Positions 1-7,907 of a DNA stretch of 64,000 nt are shown piece after piece. The position numbers were made by a program, and so were the translations under genes. The notes under the pieces were generated by a model. That model searched no databases. It had not been told where the DNA came from and saw nothing but the letters and a program-made list of their open reading frames with translations. The stretch comes from Clostridium_AM sp963780135 (GTDB lineage Bacteria; Bacillota; Clostridia; Clostridiales; Clostridiaceae): assembly GCA_963780135.1 (NCBI GenBank), contig CAWAAR010000001.1:992001-1056000 (forward strand), written 5' to 3'. How positions within the stretch are numbered: the stretch's first letter is position 1; each line of letters opens with the position of its first letter.

Positions 1-1
1 A

Positions 2-184
2 GAAAAAACAACATTTTTTATATCAAGCCATCTTATTCATGACATCGAACTTACTTGTAATCGTATTGGTGTATTATATGATGGAAAAATTCTTAATGTG
101 GATACAACTAAAAATATTTTGAATAACTATGCTTCACTTGAAAATTATTTTATTAGCGAGGTGGAACGAAATGGTAGGATTTAA
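2..184 (+). CDS. ABC transporter ATP-binding protein, C-terminal end (partial)
   Basis: Only the last 60 codons are inside the window; the gene runs off the left edge. The visible part reads FFISSHLIHDIE followed by a DRIGVL-like stretch (here NRIGVLYDGKIL). This is the H-loop (switch) and the following strand typical of the nucleotide-binding domain of ABC-2 type exporters. It overlaps the next gene by 14 bp, so the two are translationally coupled and form an ATPase/permease pair. The substrate cannot be told. A sensor kinase and response regulator follow directly, as is common for antimicrobial-peptide or envelope-stress exporters of Firmicutes; that role is an inference from context. Confidence 0.85.
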   Translation, partial: EKTTFFISSHLIHDIELTCNRIGVLYDGKILNVDTTKNILNNYASLENYFISEVERNGRI

Positions 185-923
185 AGCAGCTTTAATTAAT
201 GAAATAGAAAAGCTATACAAAAAGAAGAAGGTTTTAGTAGCAGTAATAATATCCCTTATTTTTATTGTACTTGGACAAGTATCTATTATTGCTTTAAGGA
301 ATGGTTTTGGGTTACGTGGAGTTTCCAGCATGGATTTTCCTATACTTGTGCTCTCTGTAGTTGTTAATACAATTCTACCTTTATTTACTGCACTTGTTAC
401 TATAGATAGTTTTTCTGGAGAATTTTCTCACAATACCATGAAAATTGCACTTACCAGACCGATTACTAGACTAAAATTTTTCGTTTCAAAACTAACTGCC
501 ATAATGTTGTTTGTACTTGCAAATCTTCTGTTTGTAATGATTTTTTCTATTATAGCAGGTTTTCTATTTAATTCAAATTCTTTTACCTTAAATGGTATTG
601 TTAGAATATTATCTTCTTATATTGTCACATTAATGCCTATGATGGTTTTATCACTAATAATCGTACTTTTTACAAATATAATCAAAAGCAGTGTAGGTGT
701 ATTTTTTCTATCTATTTTTGTTTTTATTATTTTTAAGACACTAGAAATTGTTTTTTATAGATATTCTGGTCTATTTTTTACATCCATGCTTAACTGGTAT
801 ACCCTATGGATTATGAATACTATTCCATTTTTAAAAATTCTTCGACAGTTTATACTAATGTTAAGTTATGATATACTTTTATTTACAGGAAGTTACTATT
901 TATTCGATAAAAAAGATTTTTAA
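171..923 (+). CDS. ABC-2 type transporter permease
   Basis: This is a 250-residue integral membrane protein with about six hydrophobic segments: one near residues 21-42 after a basic N-terminus, then several between 55 and the C-terminus. The loop containing DSFSGEFSHNTMKIALTRP matches the cytoplasmic coupling loop of ABC-2 permeases (E-x(3)-T-x(4)-L/T-RP pattern). I chose the ATG at 171 because GAGGTGG lies 5-11 bases upstream; an in-frame ATG at 129 has no ribosome binding site and lies deep inside the ATPase gene. The protein should form the membrane channel for the ATPase encoded just upstream. The histidine kinase gene starts 9 bp downstream, so all four genes probably form one operon. 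Confidence 0.85.
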   Translation: MVGFKAALINEIEKLYKKKKVLVAVIISLIFIVLGQVSIIALRNGFGLRGVSSMDFPILVLSVVVNTILPLFTALVTIDSFSGEFSHNTMKIALTRPITRLKFFVSKLTAIMLFVLANLLFVMIFSIIAGFLFNSNSFTLNGIVRILSSYIVTLMPMMVLSLIIVLFTNIIKSSVGVFFLSIFVFIIFKTLEIVFYRYSGLFFTSMLNWYTLWIMNTIPFLKILRQFILMLSYDILLFTGSYYLFDKKDF

Positions 924-932
924 GGTGGAAAA

Positions 933-2375
933 ATGGATATAAAAAAGCGTCTGTTAACATTTAACACTATAACTATTATAATTCCATTCATTATTACAAT
1001 TATAGTTTCTTATATCTTTATTTTTGTTTCTTCAACATTTCTAAATAAAGATATAAGTTATGATAATTTCAAAAAACTTATAACCATAAAATCCGAACTA
1101 TTAGATTTAAACACAAACATATCAAAACAAGCTTCTTCAGATATTGAAGAAGTGAAACTTCAACAATATTTATCTAAAAAGCTTCTAAGTATAAATGGAG
1201 AATTTATACTTACTAAAAACAATAATATTATATTCTCATCAAAGAATATAAATAAAATTGATATAGAAAAATGTTTAGAAGAAGTAAAAAATAATTCGCT
1301 ACAAAAACCAATTAAAATCAATAATATTTCTTATATTGTTGAAGTAGTTCCTCTGAAATTCAAAGATGAAATTTCTGGAAATATAGTATTATTAGCTCCA
1401 GATGGACAAGTATCTCAACATATTGAAAAATTTTTTATAATAATTTTTACAGTATTTTTTATTTGTTTTATATTAGTTAATATAGCTATGTCATATTTAT
1501 TTTCAAAGAGAATATTACATCCAATTTCACTTTTAAAAAACGCTACAGCACAAATTAGCAAAGGTGACTTAAATTGTGAAATTATTGAAACTGGTGATGA
1601 GGAAATCAAAGAACTATGTAGTGATTTTGAACATATGAGGATCCAACTTAAAAATTCTGTTCATATGAAAATGAAATACGATGATAATAGAAAAATGTTA
1701 GTTTCTAGTATATCTCATGATTTAAAAACACCCATAACTTCCATAAAAGGTTATGCTACTGGTATTTTAGATGGTGTGGCAAATACTCCTGAAAAAGTAG
1801 AACATTATTTAAAAACTATTCATTCAAAAGCCGAATTAATTGATATTATGATTGATGATTTGCTTTTATACTCAAAACTAGATTTAAACCAAATTCCTTT
1901 TAAATATGAAAAAACAAACATTATTGAGTATTTTAACTATTGTGTTTGTGAAAGTGCACCTGAACTTGAAAAATATAATATAAAAATTCATTTAGAAAAT
2001 GATTTGAGCCATTCAGAATATGTTATGATTGATAGAGACAGATTGAGAAGAGTAATAATAAATATTATTGATAATTCTCGTAAATATATGAATAAAAACA
2101 ACGGTAAAATTGCCATTATGCTTAGAGAAACCAATTCCAGCATTATTATTGAAATAAGAGATAATGGACATGGCATTGATAAAAATGATATAAGCAAAAT
2201 ATTTAACAGGTTTTACAGAGGTGATTCTTCAAGAAGTGGTGCAAGTGGTAGTGGCCTAGGACTTGCCATTGCAAAACAAATTGTAGAAGGCCATAACGGT
2301 AAAATATGGGCTGTAAGTCATGAAAATGATGGTACAAGCATATTAATATCATTAGCTAAAATACCAGAAGAATAG
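933..2375 (+). CDS. Sensor histidine kinase
   Basis: A 480-residue membrane sensor kinase. It has a transmembrane segment at about residues 13-35, an extracytoplasmic sensor region of about 130 residues, a second transmembrane segment at about 166-190, then HAMP (about 190-240), the dimerisation/phosphoacceptor domain with H262 in SISHDLKTPITS, and an ATPase domain with N-box (NIIDNSRKY), DNGHGI and GSGLGLAIAK boxes. It should autophosphorylate on H262 and pass the phosphate to the regulator encoded 10 bp downstream. The order permease-kinase-regulator within an ABC operon suggests that it controls this transporter. The signal is unknown. Confidence 0.92.
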   Translation: MDIKKRLLTFNTITIIIPFIITIIVSYIFIFVSSTFLNKDISYDNFKKLITIKSELLDLNTNISKQASSDIEEVKLQQYLSKKLLSINGEFILTKNNNIIFSSKNINKIDIEKCLEEVKNNSLQKPIKINNISYIVEVVPLKFKDEISGNIVLLAPDGQVSQHIEKFFIIIFTVFFICFILVNIAMSYLFSKRILHPISLLKNATAQISKGDLNCEIIETGDEEIKELCSDFEHMRIQLKNSVHMKMKYDDNRKMLVSSISHDLKTPITSIKGYATGILDGVANTPEKVEHYLKTIHSKAELIDIMIDDLLLYSKLDLNQIPFKYEKTNIIEYFNYCVCESAPELEKYNIKIHLENDLSHSEYVMIDRDRLRRVIINIIDNSRKYMNKNNGKIAIMLRETNSSIIIEIRDNGHGIDKNDISKIFNRFYRGDSSRSGASGSGLGLAIAKQIVEGHNGKIWAVSHENDGTSILISLAKIPEE

Positions 2376-2385
2376 AGAGGATATT

Positions 2386-3081
2386 ATGAAAAAAATTTTA
2401 ATAGCTGAAGACGATTTAAGTATTGCTGAACTTCAAAGAGATTATTTAGAACTAGCCGGCTTTGAAGTTACGATATGTGTAGATGGTGTAAAAGCTTTAA
2501 ATTCTATAAAAGAGAATAAATTTGATCTATTAATTATTGATATTATGCTTCCTAAAATTGATGGTTTTAGTATTCTACGAAGCATACAAGATAATAAAGA
2601 TATTCCAGTTTTAATTGTTTCTTCAAAGAAAGAAGAAATTGATAAAATAAAAGGATTTAGCCTTGGAGCTGACGACTATATTACTAAACCCTTCAATCCT
2701 GCAGAACTTGTTGCTAGAGTTAAGTCTCATATTAAAAATTATGAAAGAATAAAAAATAAATTTTCTAACAAAGAAAAAACTGACACTATCATTATAAGAG
2801 GGTTAGAAATAAGAAAAGCATCCAGACAGGTATTTATAAACTGTAATGAAATAACTTTAGCTCAAAAAGAATTTGATTTACTTCTTCATATGGCTGAAAA
2901 CCCAAATACAGTATTTAGCAGAGATTACTTATTTGAGAAAGTTTGGGGTCTTGATGCTATTGGAGACACATCCACTGTTACGGTGCATATTGGAAGATTA
3001 AGGGAAAAGATAGAAACCTCTTCTTCTAATCCTCAATATATTGAAACTGTTTGGGGTGCTGGATACAGGATCAAAGTTTAG
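2386..3081 (+). CDS. OmpR/PhoB-family response regulator
   Basis: A 231-residue two-domain regulator. The receiver domain shows the acidic pair EDD (8-10), the phosphoacceptor D52 in IIDIMLP, the conserved Ser/Thr region (VSSK) and K in TKPFNP. The C-terminal half is a winged helix ending in the usual TVTVHIGRLREKIE recognition helix and a VWGAGYRI tail. It starts 10 bp after the histidine kinase stop behind AGAGAGGA and is the cognate partner of that kinase. It is the last gene of the operon; a hairpin terminator follows at 3117-3144. Confidence 0.93.
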   Translation: MKKILIAEDDLSIAELQRDYLELAGFEVTICVDGVKALNSIKENKFDLLIIDIMLPKIDGFSILRSIQDNKDIPVLIVSSKKEEIDKIKGFSLGADDYITKPFNPAELVARVKSHIKNYERIKNKFSNKEKTDTIIIRGLEIRKASRQVFINCNEITLAQKEFDLLLHMAENPNTVFSRDYLFEKVWGLDAIGDTSTVTVHIGRLREKIETSSSNPQYIETVWGAGYRIKV

Positions 3082-3116
3082 TACCATCTCCACCTGTTTC
3101 CACTGAATAACGTATA

Positions 3117-3144
3117 AAAGGCAGATAATTACTTACCTGCCTTT
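3117..3144. terminator. Bidirectional intrinsic terminator between converging genes
   Basis: AAAGGCAG (3117-3124) and CTGCCTTT (3137-3144) form a perfect 8-bp stem with a 12-nt loop. It lies between the convergent response-regulator and nucleotidyltransferase genes and has an A/T-rich flank on both sides, so it can serve both. Confidence 0.7.
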
Positions 3145-3151
3145 AAAACTT

Positions 3152-5593
3152 TTATTCTAATGTTATGGCTTCAATTCTCTTTAGCAATTCATCTGTAAGC
3201 TTTTTTAGTTCGCCTGAATCTTTAGACTCTGCATAAACCCTACAAAGAGGTTCATCAGCATCTGGAAGTACTAGTGCCCACCCATCATTAAAGTTAAGCT
3301 TAACCCCTTCTATTAAATCCACAGATTTCGAATGATTTTCCTCTATAAGATTTCTCATTACCTTTCCTTTTAAATTCCAAGGACATTTCACTTCTTCTTT
3401 AGCTGTATAGTATCTTGGAATTTTAGCTACTATGTTAGAAAGAGGTAAATTACTTACAGACATAAAATTAATAGTTAACATTGCTACGCTTATGGCATCT
3501 AGTGTCATTAAATAAGAACTTATAACCTCTCTTCTAGTAATCCTATTTTCATTTTTCAAATAAGCTTCTAGTATAAATTTTTGTGAGGTTTTTGTTCTTA
3601 CAAATTTACATCCACACATATTAGCAATTTCCTGCATAGTAGAAGAAGCTGTCACGGGAACTACTAATGTACTTATGTTTGTTGATTTCAACATAACAAA
3701 AGCGTTTATTGCATCATAAGATTCATCTCTTATGATATTTCCCTTTTCATCTATAAAAACTGCTTCTTCACATTCATCATCAATTCTAATGCCCAAATTT
3801 GAACTGGTTTCTATTACTTCTTTCTTTAATCCTAAAATATTATTGAATTCATTATAAAGTTTAACGTTTATTTTAAGCTCCTGGAATATACCTTCAATTA
3901 TACTTAATACCATAGGGCTTTTAACACTTAAAACTACCTTATATTTTTGCTTTCTTATATTATGAACTCCTAATTCATTTACAAGCTGTCTTATATAATA
4001 TTCTGTAGAATTATATATATGATTTATCTGTTTAAAACTATCTGTTTTAACTCTTCTGAAGTCTTCTCTTATGAAGCTATTCTCTATCTTTCGCTCTATG
4101 TTTTTATCTATATCAAGACCATTTTCATCCATAAATACTATATTAACTTTTTGAGAATCGTCATTGTCTATAGAAACATGAATGCTTCCCTGTACTCCAA
4201 AAAACATAGTAGCCTGTCTTACTGATGGTCTTGGCATTCTATGCAAATCTAACACTTCAATTCCCATAGAGAGAAGTCCTGTAGCAAGGGAATATTTAAA
4301 CATTTGAGCAGCACCATTATCACTGCAAGCTATGGCAACTTTTGAATCTGACTTTAAAAGTGATCCGTAGGCAGCACCAAGCTTTGACACAAATTCTGGT
4401 GTTATATCTACATTAACTTCACCACTTATACCTTGTTTACCAAATAATGCTTTTGAGAATTTTCCTCCCCAAATTACATTTGATTTTACTACAGTACTTG
4501 CTTCAATAACCTTGTTAGGCCATATTTTAATACTTGGTTTTACAATTGCTCTTTCTCTTATAAGAGTGTCATCTCCTACAGCTGCTTCTTCAAATACAGA
4601 AGCTCTTGGTTCTAATTGAACTTTTTTGCACAGTACAGCTCCTCTTACTTGAGCTTTATCACCTATATAACAATTATCAAAGATTATACTTCTTTTTATA
4701 GTAGCATTATTTGATATTATATTGTTTTTCCCTAGAATAGTATAAGGTCCAATTTCTGCACCATCATATATCTTGGTTCCACTGCCTATATAAACTGGAG
4801 CAGCTATCAACGCATTTTCACTTATTTTGCAGTTTTCTCCAGTCCATATACCATCTTTATATTTTTCACCTTTAATATCCACTTTTACTAAACCTTTTAG
4901 TATGTCAAAATGACATCTTATATATTGTTCAATATTTCCAATATCACACCAGTATCCTTCAGCTACATATCCAAACATAGGTCTCTTATCATTTAAAAGT
5001 ATTGGAAATAAGTCATTGCTAAAATCAAATTTTTGATTTTTTTCAAAATAAGAGAATATTTCTGGTTCCAATATATATATTCCTGTATTAACTTTATCGC
5101 TAAAAACCTCACTCCAACTTGGTTTTTCTAAAAATCCTGTTACTTTTCCATTATCATCTGTTACTACAACTCCAAATTCTAATGGAACAGCAACTTCTTT
5201 TAGAACCAAAGTAGATATGGATTGATTTTTTTTATGATAAGCAATTGCCTTAGACAAATCTATATCAGTTAAAGCATCTCCACTTATAACTATAAAAGTA
5301 TCATCAAGAAAGCCTTCTGCATTTTTAACACTACCCGCTGTACCTAATGGTGATTCTTCTGTAAAATATCGCATATTAACGCCAAACTCTTTTCCATCTC
5401 CAAAATAGCTGATAATTTCATCTGGCAGATATTGAAGTGTAACTCCTATATCAGTTATTCCATTTTTCTTTAAAAGTTCTATAGCATATTGCATAACAGG
5501 CTTATCCATTATAGGCATCATTGGCTTTGGTATATTGCATGTTAATGGTCTTAATCTAGTTCCTTCTCCCCCGGCCATTATTATAGCTTTCAT
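3152..5593 (-). CDS. NDP-sugar pyrophosphorylase fused to a degenerate phosphohexomutase domain
   Basis: An 813-residue fusion. Residues 1-235 are a nucleotidyltransferase with the signature GGEGTRLRPLT and the PKPMMPI lysine. Residues about 250-375 are left-handed hexapeptide repeats (IGPYTILGKNN and similar). Residues about 380-813 align in plan with a four-domain phosphoglucomutase/phosphomannomutase. Proteins of this plan are usually annotated as mannose-1-phosphate guanylyltransferase. The mutase part lacks its catalytic signatures: the active-serine loop reads GSIHVSIDNDDSQ (469-481) instead of TASHNP, the metal loop reads IDDECEE (604-610) instead of DGDGDR, and the phosphate loop reads LPDADEP (776-782) instead of RPSGTEP. 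The ATG at 5593 was chosen because AAGGGG lies nine bases upstream. The gene overlaps the upstream glycosyltransferase by 38 bp, so the two are coupled. Confidence 0.85.
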   Translation of the reverse strand: MKAIIMAGGEGTRLRPLTCNIPKPMMPIMDKPVMQYAIELLKKNGITDIGVTLQYLPDEIISYFGDGKEFGVNMRYFTEESPLGTAGSVKNAEGFLDDTFIVISGDALTDIDLSKAIAYHKKNQSISTLVLKEVAVPLEFGVVVTDDNGKVTGFLEKPSWSEVFSDKVNTGIYILEPEIFSYFEKNQKFDFSNDLFPILLNDKRPMFGYVAEGYWCDIGNIEQYIRCHFDILKGLVKVDIKGEKYKDGIWTGENCKISENALIAAPVYIGSGTKIYDGAEIGPYTILGKNNIISNNATIKRSIIFDNCYIGDKAQVRGAVLCKKVQLEPRASVFEEAAVGDDTLIRERAIVKPSIKIWPNKVIEASTVVKSNVIWGGKFSKALFGKQGISGEVNVDITPEFVSKLGAAYGSLLKSDSKVAIACSDNGAAQMFKYSLATGLLSMGIEVLDLHRMPRPSVRQATMFFGVQGSIHVSIDNDDSQKVNIVFMDENGLDIDKNIERKIENSFIREDFRRVKTDSFKQINHIYNSTEYYIRQLVNELGVHNIRKQKYKVVLSVKSPMVLSIIEGIFQELKINVKLYNEFNNILGLKKEVIETSSNLGIRIDDECEEAVFIDEKGNIIRDESYDAINAFVMLKSTNISTLVVPVTASSTMQEIANMCGCKFVRTKTSQKFILEAYLKNENRITRREVISSYLMTLDAISVAMLTINFMSVSNLPLSNIVAKIPRYYTAKEEVKCPWNLKGKVMRNLIEENHSKSVDLIEGVKLNFNDGWALVLPDADEPLCRVYAESKDSGELKKLTDELLKRIEAITLE

Positions 5594-7106
5594 TAACCTC
5601 ATCCCCTTTTTTTCTTTTGGATATCTTTTTTTCAACTTTTATATTTGAATTTTTTAACCCCTCTACAGCCTCTATAGTTTTGGCCGTTATTTTATCCTTC
5701 ATATCTATGGCATCCTCTACTACATCTTTTGTTTTATCACTAATTTTATTTTTAAATTTTTCTATTAAGTTTTTCTCTACCTTTTCTTTCAATTCTTCTT
5801 CCAGCTTTTTTTCTACTTTATCCTTTAACTCAAATTTTAGTTTTTCTTTAACTTTATCTCTAAGTTCCTCAGTTAGTTTTTTTATAATATCATTTTTAAT
5901 TTTATCTTCACTTTTTACTTCCCATTCACTATCTTTTGTCTCTTTTTTAACCTGACTATACATGTTTATGGTTAAGTCAGCTATTTTATCCCAAGTATAT
6001 TTTTCATAAACTGTTTTTAAACCATTTTGTTTTACATAGTCTGATAATCCATCATCTAAAAGTAGTCTACTTATATTAATTGCTAAGCTCTCAGAAGAAG
6101 CACTTATAGCTTTTAACCCATTTACCTCATGTTGCACTATTTCTCCTAAACCTCCAGTTTCTGAAACTACAACTGGACATCCTGCTGCCATAGCTTCTAA
6201 CGCCACAATACCAAAAGGTTCATATAAAGAAGGAAAAACTGCTGCACTAGCTACTCTATAAAGTTTATCTCTATCATCATCACTCATGTATCCTGTAAAT
6301 ACTACTTTTGATTCTATTCCCATTTCCCTTACTCTATTCTTTAATTCCTCTGTCATAGGTCCAGTACCACCAATAACAATTTTTGTATCATTGTAATCAC
6401 TTAATACTTTAGGAGCTGCTTCTACTAACAAATGTATGCCTTTTTCAAATACATGCCTTCCCACATAGAGTACAATTTTCTCATTATCATTAGCAAACCT
6501 TCTTCTAAAATTAATCCAATCAAATTCAAATTTAAACTTTTCTGTATCCACACCATTAGGTATTACCCAAATTTTATCCCAAGGTGATACAAATAATTTG
6601 CTTACTTGCTGTCTCATATAATCACTACAAACAACTATTTTCCAAGCTTCATAACTTAACAACCATTCTGTAGAAGATATATACCTTTGCATATCAGTCT
6701 TTATGCCTGCATTCCTGCCATATTCTGTAGCATGAATAGTACATACCATAGGAATTTTAAATGACCATTTTAAATTTTTTGCACTAAATGCTGAAAGCCA
6801 GTCATGAGCATGTATCAAATCAAATTTCCCAAAATTTACAATAAGCCTTGTGGCTTCTTCTACTATTGCAAAATTTAACTGCATAACCCATTTTGCAAAA
6901 TCATCTGTATCTATTTTATAAGGTGAAACTCTATGTACAAAAACTCCATTGTCATTTTCTTCTATAGGAGATGTACCTTCCTCACAAGTTATTACATGTA
7001 TTTCATGTCCTTTTTTACTTAATGCCTGTGATAAATAATAAACATGGTTTGATAACCCTCCTACATTTTTAGGTGGGTACTCCCAAGAAATCATTAAAAT
7101 TTTCAT
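5556..7106 (-). CDS. GT4 glycosyltransferase (glycogen-synthase-like) with repeated charged C-terminal tail
   Basis: The 516-residue protein starts MKILMISWEYPPKNVGGL, the N-terminal nucleotide-sugar signature of GT4/GT5 enzymes. A glycosyltransferase core follows to about residue 380, with YVGRHVFEKG and PSLYEPFGIVALEAMAAG, the sugar-nucleotide E-x7-E motif. The core length fits bacterial glycogen-synthase-like GT4 enzymes; donor and acceptor are not known. From about 385 on the protein is a highly charged, probably helical tail with four 12-residue repeats (410-457: KLTEELRDKVKE, KLKFELKDKVEK, KLEEELKEKVEK, NLIEKFKNKISD). The ATG at 7106 follows GGGGGAG with seven bases of spacing; a TTG five codons earlier would leave no room for a ribosome binding site. 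Confidence 0.85.
   Translation of the reverse strand: MKILMISWEYPPKNVGGLSNHVYYLSQALSKKGHEIHVITCEEGTSPIEENDNGVFVHRVSPYKIDTDDFAKWVMQLNFAIVEEATRLIVNFGKFDLIHAHDWLSAFSAKNLKWSFKIPMVCTIHATEYGRNAGIKTDMQRYISSTEWLLSYEAWKIVVCSDYMRQQVSKLFVSPWDKIWVIPNGVDTEKFKFEFDWINFRRRFANDNEKIVLYVGRHVFEKGIHLLVEAAPKVLSDYNDTKIVIGGTGPMTEELKNRVREMGIESKVVFTGYMSDDDRDKLYRVASAAVFPSLYEPFGIVALEAMAAGCPVVVSETGGLGEIVQHEVNGLKAISASSESLAINISRLLLDDGLSDYVKQNGLKTVYEKYTWDKIADLTINMYSQVKKETKDSEWEVKSEDKIKNDIIKKLTEELRDKVKEKLKFELKDKVEKKLEEELKEKVEKNLIEKFKNKISDKTKDVVEDAIDMKDKITAKTIEAVEGLKNSNIKVEKKISKRKKGDEVNESYNNGRGRRN
5736..5879 (-). repeat. Four 36-nt repeats coding for 12-residue charged helix units
   Basis: The stretch encodes four consecutive 12-residue units of the pattern K-L-x-x-E-L-K-x-K-V-E-K in the tail of the GT4 enzyme. 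The last unit is the most diverged. The pattern suggests internal duplication and an extended amphipathic or coiled helix. Confidence 0.75.
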
Positions 7107-7165
7107 TTCAAACTCCCCCAATTTTAAGTAATATCAAAAGTATCTATTTTATAAAATTAATTGTT

Positions 7166-7357
7166 TTAAGGAACATGTTTATGAATTGTTAATAAGATTT
7201 GACTTATAAGATCATATATTAATTGAATATTATTAGCTTTAATCCTCCTGCCCAAATCTCCTGCTGCTATTTCAAAATCATATTCATAGATTTCAAAATC
7301 AGAATTTGCTTGAAATTTCCAAGGAAAATATGCAATCATAGGATCATTTTTCTGCAT
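7166..7357 (-). CDS. Small conserved-looking protein of unknown function
   Basis: A 63-residue protein that I do not recognise. It has a good ribosome binding site (AAGGAG, eleven bases before the ATG), lies 59 bp upstream of the GT4 gene on the same strand, and is preceded by a sigma-A-like promoter. I therefore take it as the first gene of the glycosyltransferase operon. It is aromatic and acidic near the N-terminus (MIAYFPWKF, EIYEYDFE), has no signal peptide or membrane segment, and ends with a hydrophobic helix-like stretch (NIQLIYDLISQILLTI). It could be a small accessory or regulatory partner of the enzymes encoded downstream. Confidence 0.6.
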   Translation of the reverse strand: MQKNDPMIAYFPWKFQANSDFEIYEYDFEIAAGDLGRRIKANNIQLIYDLISQILLTIHKHVP

Positions 7358-7425
7358 TATTACAACATCTCCTTTTATACTGTGCTACATAAATTCTCTG
7401 TTATTTATTTTTAACTATATAAATA

Positions 7426-7453
7426 ATTATAAGTATTTTCAGGAAAAAATCAA
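7426..7453 (-). promoter_or_regulatory. Sigma-A promoter of the 7357-3152 operon
   Basis: Reading the minus strand, TTGATT (7448-7453) and TATAAT (7426-7431) are separated by 16 bp. Transcription would start near 7419, about 60 nt before the small gene. Confidence 0.6.
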
Positions 7454-7855
7454 CTGTTTTTATATTATTTTTTCTTAAATTAAGCAAAAATAGTTCATTA
7501 CATAGAAATAAACTCTTTTAAACTTTAAAAGCTTCATTTATCTCTAAATTGCTTTCTTTTATCTTTACAATATGTGACTATTTTCTACAGTATTTTATGT
7601 TTTTTACTGATACATATCGGTATATTTTGGAATATACTGCTGTGTAAACGTAGTCTTAAAATACAGTTAATTAAATTACATATTTATTTTTAATTCATTT
7701 ATCAGAAAATGCTTTCATCATATATTACAATTGTTTATATTATAACTAAATAATATTTTTTTCGACTTAAATTATTCACTTAATAGCCACTTTATATATA
7801 TTCAAAATAAATTATATATATAAAATTTATTCATTATAATTAAAATTATTTAAAT
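7454..7855. other. AT-rich intergenic region without recognisable gene
   Basis: I see no reading frame with a ribosome binding site here. The only structure noted is a short palindrome GTATATT-TTGG-AATATAC at 7620-7637, which could be an operator but has no support beyond its symmetry. Confidence 0.4.
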
Positions 7856-7895
7856 AAAAAGAGACAAATTCAAATTATTGAATTTGTCTCTTTTT
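7856..7895 (-). terminator. Intrinsic terminator of glutamate dehydrogenase gene
   Basis: GAGACAAATTCAA (7861-7873) and TTGAATTTGTCTC (7878-7890) form a perfect 13-bp stem with a 4-nt loop, flanked by A5 and T5. It lies 12 bp downstream of the gdh stop. Confidence 0.85.
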
Positions 7896-7907
7896 ATTTA
7901 TTTTAAA

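Noticed and set aside
5617..5955. 112-codon plus-strand reading frame rich in Ser and Phe
   Set aside because: It is the reverse shadow of the Lys/Glu-rich repeat tail of the GT4 gene (AAA/GAA codons read backwards) and has no ribosome binding site.
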